DNA of 54,204 bases, from assembly GCA_036657595.1 (NCBI GenBank), contig JAVXFZ010000010.1:1-54204 (forward strand), read 5' to 3'. Origin of the DNA: Odoribacter sp036657595 (lineage in GTDB: Bacteria; Bacteroidota; Bacteroidia; Bacteroidales; Marinifilaceae). The notes beneath the pieces were generated by a model that was given only the letters and a program-made list of their open reading frames with translations, was not told the DNA's origin and made no database searches. Numbering within the stretch: the first letter of the stretch is position 1; every line of letters begins with the position of its first letter. The position numbers were made by a program, and so were the translations under genes. Below, one piece after another: positions 24,899 to 32,846 of this stretch.

Positions 24899-25699
24899 TC
24901 ACTTTACAATGAACCACGGATTCAGTAAATTCTCTTTATTATAGTGTAAGGGCGTTTTCTCGTCCGTTTCATATAATTCCTTGCCGGCAGCTTTGGCGAT
25001 GGCGTGTCCTGCCGCCGTGTCCCATTCCATTGTAGGGGCAAAGCGAGGGTATATGTCAGCACTTCCTTCAGCCACCAAACAAATTTTGATCGAACTGCCG
25101 ATGGAAGTCAGCGATACATCACCCTTGTCTTCCCGTATCCGGTCAATAAATTGTTCAGTTTCCACATTCAGATGAGAACGGGATGCCACAACGACACAAC
25201 CTGCGTGTTTACCATTTAGCGGCAATCGCAACGCTTGCTCTACCGGCTTTGCAAAATCTATGCCATTTGTTCGACTGATCCCTTCGATTTTAAAAGCACC
25301 TTTTTCTGCCGTTCCGTAATAAAGTATTTTTTTTACAGGGATATAAATCACACCCAGCAGGGGAACACCCTCTTGAATAAAAGCAATATTCACCGTAAAT
25401 TCACCGTTACGCTTGATAAATTCCTTCGTACCGTCTAACGGATCTACCACCCAAACACTTTTCCAATGGCGGCGAACCTCAAAGTCTACGGATTTATTTT
25501 CTTCACTGATGATGGGGTAAGGGGTATTTTGGAGATAACCCATAATCACCTCGTTGGCTTTCCGGTCAGCAATCGTCAGCGGTGAATTGTCTGCTTTTCG
25601 TTCGATCTCAAAATCGGCAGCCGGATCATTGTATATGTCTAAAATAGTATTGCCGGCTTTCAATGCTGCGTCAATCGCTGTATTTAATAATGACTCCAT
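24899..25699 (-). CDS. cysQ: 3'(2'),5'-bisphosphate nucleotidase
   Basis: Removes the 3' phosphate from pAp, the by-product of sulfotransfer, and can also control PAPS levels. The 266-residue protein of the inositol monophosphatase fold shows the metal-site motifs ISEE (E66, E67) and DPLDGT (86-91) followed by KEF, which is typical of CysQ. The later MEWDTAAGHAIAKAAG supplies the last metal ligand. First gene of the operon, which fits an anabolic role coupled to the sulfotransferase. Confidence 0.95.
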   Translation of the reverse strand: MESLLNTAIDAALKAGNTILDIYNDPAADFEIERKADNSPLTIADRKANEVIMGYLQNTPYPIISEENKSVDFEVRRHWKSVWVVDPLDGTKEFIKRNGEFTVNIAFIQEGVPLLGVIYIPVKKILYYGTAEKGAFKIEGISRTNGIDFAKPVEQALRLPLNGKHAGCVVVASRSHLNVETEQFIDRIREDKGDVSLTSIGSSIKICLVAEGSADIYPRFAPTMEWDTAAGHAIAKAAGKELYETDEKTPLHYNKENLLNPWFIVK

Positions 25700-25719
25700 A
25701 ATGAATTTGCTATGTGCGG

Positions 25720-25727
25720 CAAAGGTA
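25720..25727 (-). promoter_or_regulatory. -7 box for the cysQCDN-sulfotransferase operon
   Basis: TACCTTTG on the minus strand, matching TAnnTTTG, about 20 bp before the cysQ ATG. It predicts a short leader. A weak GTTT lies near the -33 position. Confidence 0.55.
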
Positions 25728-25851
25728 TCATTTTTTTTAATAATTTAAACCGCATCAAGCGAACATTCCACGACATTCCTTTTCCAATTTCCTTTGGATT
25801 GTTATCTTCTAAAAGAAACGTTATGTTCAAAAAACAGTTGGTAAATCCTTT

Positions 25852-26325
25852 TTATTTTTGGACAGTAAAAAATTCTGTCAGACTTGTTTTACTCCAGCTA
25901 TCTATCAGAAAGGGGTGTTCAAAATCATTTTCTTCGATAGATTTTATCGGTTTCACTTCTTTCAAACCTTTTATGCTTTCAACGTATGTGACCACCGTAT
26001 TGATATCTCCTCTCACGATTCCGTGTTTTGCACCGACGGCGTGATAGGTCTGATCATACAAAACGCCTTCTGAATACCATCCTAAGAGGGTGCCGTCAAA
26101 GCTGTAAACCTGATCTTTCGCCTTAAGGTAAGCAACCGGTTTCCCTTCAAATAAATATATAGTCGCTTCGTCGCTGTAATCAATGTAGGCTATTGCTTCT
26201 TTGCTTTCGTCGTACAAGGTGACGGGTACTTCTTCCTCCTTTTTTGGGGTATTATCTTCCGAATCGGAGCTACATCCGTAGCATAAAATACTCAATGAAA
26301 AGAGCATCAAGAATAAATTATTCAT
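25852..26325 (-). CDS. Hypothetical small lipoprotein
   Basis: Lipoprotein of 157 residues with lipobox CYGC (C18), followed by an acidic linker (SSDSEDNTPKKEEE). The mature part reads as repeated short beta hairpins (IYLFEGKPVAYLKAKDQVYS, GTLLGWYSEGVLYDQ, YHAVGAKHGIV), resembling four-fold beta-flap proteins of Bacteroidales. No catalytic residues stand out and no function can be assigned. It lies between the PAPS operon and the phosphatase end of the SusCD locus, with its own promoter-like box. Confidence 0.6.
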   Translation of the reverse strand: MNNLFLMLFSLSILCYGCSSDSEDNTPKKEEEVPVTLYDESKEAIAYIDYSDEATIYLFEGKPVAYLKAKDQVYSFDGTLLGWYSEGVLYDQTYHAVGAKHGIVRGDINTVVTYVESIKGLKEVKPIKSIEENDFEHPFLIDSWSKTSLTEFFTVQK

Positions 26326-26420
26326 AATGAAATATGATAAAGATTACTAAAAAGAACGATGCAGAAACAAATGCCCTTATCTTAGGTTTTCATTGTGTGC
26401 CACTCGTTATTTTCGGGGGG

Positions 26421-26428
26421 CAAAGTTA
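26421..26428 (-). promoter_or_regulatory. -7 box for the small lipoprotein gene
   Basis: TAACTTTG on the minus strand, matching TAnnTTTG, about 96 bp before the start at 26325. Confidence 0.45.
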
Positions 26429-26504
26429 TTTACTTTTCTAAGATCGCATAATAGAAATCTACTTATTTTTTTAGATACAAATCGAATGGCTGAAAGATCA
26501 AAAG

Positions 26505-26545
26505 AAACTCCTTTCACTGACCAACGTTAGGGGTGAAAGGAGTTT
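26505..26545 (-). terminator. 13-bp hairpin ending the SusCD-phosphatase transcript
   Basis: AAACTCCTTTCAC (26505-26517) pairs perfectly with GTGAAAGGAGTTT (26533-26545), loop 15 nt. On the minus strand it is followed by CTTTTGATCTTTC, moderately T-rich. It lies about 100 nt past the phosphatase stop. A second stem (TCTGAAAAA at 26571-26579 with TTTTTCAGA at 26595-26603) lies in between. The rest of 26326-26643 has no gene. Confidence 0.6.
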
Positions 26546-26643
26546 AAAATCATTGGAAGGAATCGCCTTCTCTGAAAAAAATAGTTCCGGTCGCTTTTTC
26601 AGATGCTAATGATACAACCGACGCCGGAACCGAAGTTTGAAAT

Positions 26644-27771
26644 TCAGGGAATCAGTTGTTTGGTTTTTCCTGAATCGTAAATAATTGACACCTTGTTTTT
26701 TTCGATCAGGATGCCCCGTCCGAATCCGTCTTCCCGATTGTCTTTCGCGTCAACGTCGATGGCAATCACTTGTTGGTGATAAAAAGTCGTAATATCGTCA
26801 AAAATAGTGTGTCCGACAATGATTCGATTCACCTCATATTCTTTCAATAACTTAGATAAACCTTCTTTGGAAAGAGGATTATATTTATCTTCTCCCGACA
26901 CCATTCCGCGATACCAATAGGGACCATTGCCTCCGAATATAAATTTCTCTGCTTCGTTTCGATCTTCGGGTTTTTGTCCCAATGATTCACTGGCAATGCG
27001 GTTGATCTCCGGAATACTCATTTTTTGTTGCAATAATTCCTCGCTCAATCCGGCGTGTACAAATAAATTTCCGTCCACGACTTCAATCAGATTCCGACTT
27101 CTCAGCCACCGTCCCAATTCGCTATTTTTCCCCCACAAGGCATTGTAGGGCATCTTTAATTCTTCGGCAAGCCACAAATACTTCTTCTTGACATATCTTA
27201 TATTGTTTCGTGCCACCATCTCCTCGTGATTACCCAGCAAAAAAGTAACCCGTCCGCCGGCATCCATTGCCTCTTGTTCCAATTGATAGATCAGCCAAAA
27301 CAAGGTCACGGCATCGACACCTCTGTCAAAGACATCGCCGATAATGAGCAATTCATTTTTGCCGAAACTCCACCGGCATTTCTCATCAATCACCTTTTGT
27401 GCTTTCAGGATAGAGACAAAAGAGATAAAATCAGAATGCGGATCTGAAATCGCCAATAGCTTTTCAGGTAACGCTCTTTTCCATTCGGGACGATGCAGGG
27501 GATGTAATTTCACTTGAAAAGAACAATTCCCTTTTTCAGCTGTAACGGTAAAGGTCGAAACTTCTTGGACAGTCGGGTAGAGGTCATTGTGCAACTTCCT
27601 TTGTTGATCAACAGAAATCACCCGAACTTTTCCCGATGGTTCATACATCACATAGGGACCGTCAACCGACAACTCCTTCTTTTCCTGCTTGTGCTTATCG
27701 GCAACCACATTCAGCGTAGTACCCAAACAAAGCACCAAACAAAGCAATAATCCAATATATTTGTTGATCAT
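26644..27771 (-). CDS. Exported metallophosphoesterase (Shewanella-like phosphatase type)
   Basis: Predicted periplasmic phosphatase of 375 residues with an N-terminal signal peptide (about 1-25). The PPP/calcineurin metal motifs are all present: SDPHSD (D110, H112), GDVFDRG (145-151), GNHEE (180-184) and a C-terminal GHTIFDD. The order and spacing fit Ser/Thr-phosphatase-like enzymes of the Shelph group; the first motif is DPH rather than D-x-HG. The real substrate, phosphoprotein or small phosphoester, is unknown. It is the gene after susD (128-bp gap holding a large stem-loop), so it may process the imported ligand. Confidence 0.8.
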   Translation of the reverse strand: MINKYIGLLLCLVLCLGTTLNVVADKHKQEKKELSVDGPYVMYEPSGKVRVISVDQQRKLHNDLYPTVQEVSTFTVTAEKGNCSFQVKLHPLHRPEWKRALPEKLLAISDPHSDFISFVSILKAQKVIDEKCRWSFGKNELLIIGDVFDRGVDAVTLFWLIYQLEQEAMDAGGRVTFLLGNHEEMVARNNIRYVKKKYLWLAEELKMPYNALWGKNSELGRWLRSRNLIEVVDGNLFVHAGLSEELLQQKMSIPEINRIASESLGQKPEDRNEAEKFIFGGNGPYWYRGMVSGEDKYNPLSKEGLSKLLKEYEVNRIIVGHTIFDDITTFYHQQVIAIDVDAKDNREDGFGRGILIEKNKVSIIYDSGKTKQLIP

Positions 27772-27805
27772 CCTATTTATTTTAAACGTTCATAAAATTG
27801 ATAGA

Positions 27806-27888
27806 GTTTTGAAAATCCTGAAAGCCATCAAAATATCAAAACATCTCGTTGAGAGGAATGATTTTTTAGCTTTCAGGACTTTCAAAAC
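27806..27888 (-). repeat. 20-bp stem-loop between susD and the phosphatase gene
   Basis: Arms 27806-27825 and 27869-27888 are complementary at 19 of 20 positions; in the minus-strand transcript the odd position is a G-U pair, so the full 20-bp stem can form. Loop 43 nt. It begins 11 nt after the susD stop and ends 34 nt before the phosphatase ATG. There is no T-run after it, so it may stabilise the upstream mRNA or partly block read-through rather than act as a full terminator. Confidence 0.7.
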
Positions 27889-27899
27889 AATCTAATAGA

Positions 27900-29378
27900 C
27901 TAATATCCGGGATTCTGCTGTCCCTTCATATTCTCATTTGCATCTAATTCTGCTTTGGGAATAGGAAGTACCACCTTGTGCATCGTCCAGTCGAATTTCG
28001 TCGCATAATCTTGCAAATCTAAGTGCTTTGTACTTGATATATCACTTTGTTTCACATTTTTTCGTTCAATCGTACCGCCATTACGGATCACATCAAACAT
28101 CCGATGACCTTCTCCGAAAAACTCTTTCCGGCGTTCTTCCAATACACGCTCAAGGGTGATCGTTGTCCCTTCCACACTCTTAGCCGGATTACCCCGTTTC
28201 ACAATCGCATCGAGATATTTCACTGCCTTATCGTTCTCGTTGGTCAATTTAACGGCAGCTTCTGCGGCATTCAAATATAATTCCGAAAGGCGGAAAATAG
28301 GAATATTTGCATCGGCAACCGATTCATTCTTTTGACCCGGATACTTTGTAGTATAGGGACGTTTGCTAATCACCTCAAACATTTTAGAGCGGACATCGGC
28401 TTTGTCTTTTCTCAAGAAACTAACGAAACTGGAGGTTAAGATAATGTCTTTGTAACCGTAATAAGAACATAGATAACCCATTGCTTCATTTCCCGGACCG
28501 TCCGTTGTCAAATTGACCACTTCGTAGAAAACTTCTGAGGTGAAATCATCCGCCCATACTTTGGTGTATTCTTCATTGGTCCACAAACTGAAACCGTTAT
28601 CTTCCGCTCCTTTGATCGCCTCTTCCGCTATTGCCAAAGCATTTTCATTATCTCCCTGATAAAGATAAACACGGCTCAACAAAGTCATTGCTGCCCATTT
28701 GTTTATTTTCCCCTGTGTTCTATCTTCCAACAACAAAGGTTCGGTGGCGGAAACAGCTGTTGTCAAATCCTTTAAAATCTCGGTATAACAAGCTGCCACC
28801 GTGCTGCGTTTGGGCTTATAATCTGTTCCTACCACATCTTTCACGATCGCTCCGCCTAAGGAAGCACCGTTATCCTTCGTATAGGGATAGCCGTACAACC
28901 TGTTCACATCAAACAATGCCAATGCCCGCAACGTAAGTGCTTGTCCTTTCAAATCGTTTTTTCGCTCATTAAACTTCTTCAAGCCCTTTTCGTCCACGCC
29001 CGCATACATCATTCCATCAATTTTAGATAAAACAATGTTGGCATTTTGAATGATCTCATAGCAAGTTCTCCAAAAAGAAGTAGGAGCATTCGATGCATTA
29101 TAGGAAAACATATAATAATCGGCACAACGTTTCGTATTGCTATAAGCCTGCATATCATCTCCGGTGACATCGCCGTAATATTGCATCCGGGCTCCGTAAT
29201 AATAATTCGATTGGATGGTGCTGTAAATCCCGTTCACCATAAATTCCAAATCATTCAATTCATTCAGGGCTGTTTCCGAATCAACATCTGTTGATGACGT
29301 TGTATCCAACCAGTCATTGCCACAGGCACTAAACAGCCAGGCTAATGAAATTATCAGTATATTTTTTATTCTTTTCAT
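27900..29378 (-). CDS. SusD/RagB-family nutrient-binding lipoprotein
   Basis: Surface lipoprotein of 492 residues that caps the SusC barrel and captures the ligand. It has a lipobox SAC (C19) and the SusD signature in the N-terminal third (CYEIIQNANIVL, GQALTLRALALFDVNRLYGYPY, plus TPR-like helices). The C-terminal half has RLSELYLNAAEAAVKL and VLEERRKEFFGEGHRMFDVIR. The ATG at 29376-29378 is chosen over a GTG three codons upstream. It follows susC by 18 bp. No glycoside hydrolase lies nearby, so a carbohydrate ligand should not be assumed. Confidence 0.95.
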   Translation of the reverse strand: MKRIKNILIISLAWLFSACGNDWLDTTSSTDVDSETALNELNDLEFMVNGIYSTIQSNYYYGARMQYYGDVTGDDMQAYSNTKRCADYYMFSYNASNAPTSFWRTCYEIIQNANIVLSKIDGMMYAGVDEKGLKKFNERKNDLKGQALTLRALALFDVNRLYGYPYTKDNGASLGGAIVKDVVGTDYKPKRSTVAACYTEILKDLTTAVSATEPLLLEDRTQGKINKWAAMTLLSRVYLYQGDNENALAIAEEAIKGAEDNGFSLWTNEEYTKVWADDFTSEVFYEVVNLTTDGPGNEAMGYLCSYYGYKDIILTSSFVSFLRKDKADVRSKMFEVISKRPYTTKYPGQKNESVADANIPIFRLSELYLNAAEAAVKLTNENDKAVKYLDAIVKRGNPAKSVEGTTITLERVLEERRKEFFGEGHRMFDVIRNGGTIERKNVKQSDISSTKHLDLQDYATKFDWTMHKVVLPIPKAELDANENMKGQQNPGY

Positions 29379-29396
29379 AACGTACACATTTTAGGG

Positions 29397-32300
29397 TTAA
29401 AAATTTACTTCCAATCCGAAGGTCACTGTTCTTAATGGAGGAGTTCCCCAGATAGCCGTACCATCGTCCACTGCTTCAGGATCATAAAAATCGTATTTAG
29501 CCCAAGTCCATAAATTGCTGGCGGAAGCATAAAGTCTTACCTTTTCTAAACCGGCTTTGCGGATCCATTCTTTGGGAGCTGAAACACCGAAAGTCAGGTT
29601 CTTCAGACGGATAAAATCAGAAGAATGTAAACGACGGCTGGTTCTGTAATCCCGCATATCAATATCATTTCCTTTAATGAAACGTTCATATTCGGCGATA
29701 TCTCCCGGTTGTTTCCATCTGTTGCGGTAATAAGTCGGAATATTGGCTTCGAGGTCGCCACCGCCGTGTTCTGTCTTTTGTGCCCAGTTGTCGTAAGAAT
29801 AACCGCCAAAAGAATAGGAGAACATAAAATTAAGATCCAGCCATTTATAGCGTAACGTATTGCCCAAACCGCCGCTTACTTTCGGATCGGCGCATTTCAT
29901 CGGAATATAATTGGCTTCTGCCGGATCTTTAGTAATATCTTTCACATACTTGCCGTCGCTGCCTAAGGTATTGGTATAAAACTGCACCGTACCGTCATCC
30001 GGATCAATACCGGCAAATTCCATCAGGTAAAAGGTGCGATAGGGCATACCTACTTTCCTGATTTGAGAGCCACTGGGTATCTCAGTTTGTATACCGTCCA
30101 AGCGGATAATTTCGTTCTTATTGTGTCCGAGGTTGAAATTAGTTGTCCAACTGAAATCCTCCCGATCGAAATTCGTTGAACGAATTTCCAACTCCACGCC
30201 CTGATTCTTCACTTCGCCGATGTTCATCAGATAATCGTCAAAACCGGTGGTCATAGAGATCGGTCGATCCATCAATAAATCTTTGGTAGTTCGGGTGTAA
30301 TATTCCAATGTGACATTCAGACGGTTCCAAAATCCCATATCCAATCCCACGTTGAAATTGTAATTCGTTTCCCACGACAAATCGAAATTCTTTAATTGCG
30401 ATTGTGCCATACCTGCCTGATCATTGTATTTATTGTCCACACTGCTCAAGCCCATATATCCGTAGTAATCGGAAGGCAACGTACCGTTTACACCGTAAGA
30501 AGCCCGCAACCGAAGGTCTGTCAACCACGCTTCTGTGGGTTTCATAAACTCTTCCGCATTCACTTTCCACGCTCCGGACAACGACCAGAAATTACCCCAA
30601 CGGTTATCGCGTTGCAAACGTGAACTGCCGTCCATCCGATAGCTGGCACCAAAATAATATTTATTGTCGTAATTGTAATTCACCCGTGAAATATAAGAAA
30701 CCAATCTTGAATTATTGTAAGAACCGGAGGCATTATCCATTTTCACACCATTACTGGTTTCCGGTTTGTCGGGGCGAGCAAATCCTTTGACGTAAGCATT
30801 CACGTAATCGCGATTCTGATCGTCAATTTCATATCCGACCAATACGTCAAGGTTGTGCTTATCGGCAAACGTCTTTTGATAGCTTACAATGTTCGACCAG
30901 ATCATTTTGTTGCGCTCATACATTGATTTGGATAAAGTTCCATTCTCATCCTCTCCGTCAGAAGTGCGCGGGTCTGCCCAATCTTTTCCTTTCGTGATGG
31001 TATAATCATAACTCAAGGTCGATTTAAAGGTCAAATTTTTGATCAGCTCATAGGAAGCATACATCGTATTGAACGTACGGGTGACATATTCCCGATTAAA
31101 ATTATAGGCGGCAGACAATACCGGATTACGATCGTTATTACGAATAAAATCACGGTTCCAAGTGCCATCCTCATTATAAACGACATCCGAAGGAACGACA
31201 CAATTGACAGAGGCATAAAACGGTGCTGTATAACTGGTTCCTTCCGAGTAAACATCCTGATTTACAGTTGAAAAAAGCATTTTCACACCCAGATTCAGTT
31301 TTTTGGTGGCTTGGTAATCCACATTCAACCGACCGGATACCCGTTCCAATCCCGATTGTTGAGTGATACCGTCTAATTTCATATAGGCAAGCGAAGAATA
31401 ATATTTCATTTTATCCGTTCCGCCCGACACTGAAAATTCATAACTGTTTTGATGTCCTTTCTTAAACATAATATCTTTCCAATCCTGATAACCGCACCAA
31501 GGAACACGCGCATATTTATCTATTTCTTCGTCTGCATATTTGATGGCATCTTCTTTGGTTTCTTCACCATAAATCATATCTCCGTCTCGCAAGGCATCGT
31601 AAATCATCTGGCGGCGTTCTTCTCCTCCGATGGTCGGGCGATATTCCATTGCAAAATCTGAAAATCCCCAATCCGCTTTAAAAGAAAATACAGGTTTACC
31701 TGTTTTTCCTTGTTTGGTGGTAATCAGGATCACGCCGTTAGCAGCGCGCGAACCATACAAGGAAGCAGCTGCCGCGTCTTTGATCACTGTCACATTCTCA
31801 ATATCCGCCGTATTCAAGGTGGACATAATATCCAATCCCGAATCAGAGCCGGTCGCGCTAATATCACCGGACATCATCGGTACACCGTCAATCACATACA
31901 GAGGCGAATTGGAAGCGTTGAAAGAACCCATCCCTCGTATTTTAATAGAGGTGGCGGCTCCCGGTTGCCCTGATGAAGCGCTGATTTGAATACCGGGGGC
32001 GGCTCCTTGTAATACCTGAGCAAAAGAAACCGCCGGTATATCCTTCAAACCGGATGTCTTTACCGTAGAGGCTGAACCTGCATAAGCTGATTTCTTAAAG
32101 GTTCCGTAACCGGTCACAATCACTTCTTCCAATTGTTCGGTGTCCGGTTCCAAAACGACCTTCATCGCGGCATTACTGGTCGGTGCGTTCATTTCTTTGC
32201 TGTGCATACCCACAAAAGAGAACACCAAGACCACCCCTTTTTTGCTCGGTAATTTCAATTCAAAATTACCGTTCATATCGGAGGCAACTCCAATGGTCGT

Positions 32301-32756
32301 CCCTTTTATTTGTATGGAAACACCCGGTAAGGGCTTTCCCTCGTTGTCAACGATCTTTCCCTTGATCGTTTCCATACTTTGGGGAACATCTGTGCGGGCG
32401 ATCGTTCCCTTTTTGATGACAATCACATCGTTGTGAATATCATACGTCAATCCCGAATGGTTCAAACAACCATCCAACACCTCTTTCACACTCTTCTGAT
32501 TGGCAGTGACCTCCGACAATTTTACCGATTCAACGTCCTGTGTGCTGTATAAAAACACAAAACCGGTTTGTTTTTGTAATTCCCAAATAAGGTCGTGCAG
32601 GGTTACATTTTTTAACTTCAGATCAACGGTTGTCTGTGCATTGATAGAGGCACTGACATTCATAAATCCTACAAGGATTAAATAAAAGGATAGTCTCATG
32701 ATGAAAAAGACTTTTTTTAATCCCCATCGCTGGAGAAAGGTTTGATTTTTCTTCAT
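29397..32756 (-). CDS. SusC/RagA-family TonB-dependent outer-membrane transporter with STN domain
   Basis: Outer-membrane importer of 1119 residues driven by TonB. In order: signal peptide (about 20-45), an STN/secretin-like domain (about 55-115, TVDLKLKNVTLHDLIWELQ-type block), a carboxypeptidase-regulatory-like domain (IKGKIVDNEGKPLPGVSIQI), the plug with the SusC family motifs (LEEVIVTGYG, PLYVIDGVP and DAAAASLYGSRAANGVILI), and a 22-strand barrel ending in VTFGLEVNF with terminal phenylalanine. The STN domain means it can signal to FecR, matching the adjacent sigma/anti-sigma genes. Start ATG at 32754-32756; two hairpins precede it. Confidence 0.95.
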   Translation of the reverse strand: MKKNQTFLQRWGLKKVFFIMRLSFYLILVGFMNVSASINAQTTVDLKLKNVTLHDLIWELQKQTGFVFLYSTQDVESVKLSEVTANQKSVKEVLDGCLNHSGLTYDIHNDVIVIKKGTIARTDVPQSMETIKGKIVDNEGKPLPGVSIQIKGTTIGVASDMNGNFELKLPSKKGVVLVFSFVGMHSKEMNAPTSNAAMKVVLEPDTEQLEEVIVTGYGTFKKSAYAGSASTVKTSGLKDIPAVSFAQVLQGAAPGIQISASSGQPGAATSIKIRGMGSFNASNSPLYVIDGVPMMSGDISATGSDSGLDIMSTLNTADIENVTVIKDAAAASLYGSRAANGVILITTKQGKTGKPVFSFKADWGFSDFAMEYRPTIGGEERRQMIYDALRDGDMIYGEETKEDAIKYADEEIDKYARVPWCGYQDWKDIMFKKGHQNSYEFSVSGGTDKMKYYSSLAYMKLDGITQQSGLERVSGRLNVDYQATKKLNLGVKMLFSTVNQDVYSEGTSYTAPFYASVNCVVPSDVVYNEDGTWNRDFIRNNDRNPVLSAAYNFNREYVTRTFNTMYASYELIKNLTFKSTLSYDYTITKGKDWADPRTSDGEDENGTLSKSMYERNKMIWSNIVSYQKTFADKHNLDVLVGYEIDDQNRDYVNAYVKGFARPDKPETSNGVKMDNASGSYNNSRLVSYISRVNYNYDNKYYFGASYRMDGSSRLQRDNRWGNFWSLSGAWKVNAEEFMKPTEAWLTDLRLRASYGVNGTLPSDYYGYMGLSSVDNKYNDQAGMAQSQLKNFDLSWETNYNFNVGLDMGFWNRLNVTLEYYTRTTKDLLMDRPISMTTGFDDYLMNIGEVKNQGVELEIRSTNFDREDFSWTTNFNLGHNKNEIIRLDGIQTEIPSGSQIRKVGMPYRTFYLMEFAGIDPDDGTVQFYTNTLGSDGKYVKDITKDPAEANYIPMKCADPKVSGGLGNTLRYKWLDLNFMFSYSFGGYSYDNWAQKTEHGGGDLEANIPTYYRNRWKQPGDIAEYERFIKGNDIDMRDYRTSRRLHSSDFIRLKNLTFGVSAPKEWIRKAGLEKVRLYASASNLWTWAKYDFYDPEAVDDGTAIWGTPPLRTVTFGLEVNF

Positions 32757-32790
32757 AACTTTGTACACTTTAAGTTTAACAATCAATAAT

Positions 32791-32806
32791 CTCTGTTAGC
32801 GCAGAG
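32791..32806 (-). promoter_or_regulatory. susC leader stem-loop A (CGCTAA loop)
   Basis: CTCTG (32791-32795) pairs with CAGAG (32802-32806). The loop in the transcript reads CGCUAA. It lies 34 nt before the susC ATG. Its loop is identical to that of stem-loop B, so the pair looks like a repeated RNA element. Confidence 0.5.
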
Positions 32807-32815
32807 GCTGTTGGG

Positions 32816-32843
32816 AACGGAAGGTGTTAGCGCATCTTCCGTT
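32816..32843 (-). promoter_or_regulatory. susC leader stem-loop B (CGCTAA loop)
   Basis: AACGGAAGGTG (32816-32826) pairs with CATCTTCCGTT (32833-32843): 10 standard pairs plus one G-U on the plus strand (an A-C mismatch in the transcript). The hexaloop in the transcript is again CGCUAA closed by G-C. It starts 3 nt after the fecR stop. A direct repeat TGTTAGCGCA (32794-32803, 32825-32834) covers both loops. No T-run follows, so it is not an intrinsic terminator. Confidence 0.55.
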
Positions 32844-32846
32844 TTT

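Noticed and set aside
20726..25699. Ordinary assimilatory sulfate reduction operon
   Set aside because: There is no PAPS reductase or sulfite reductase; a sulfotransferase is fused into the operon instead.
31630..31989. 119-codon plus-strand frame inside the SusC gene
   Set aside because: It lies opposite the conserved plug region of SusC; such shadow frames are expected opposite codon-biased genes.
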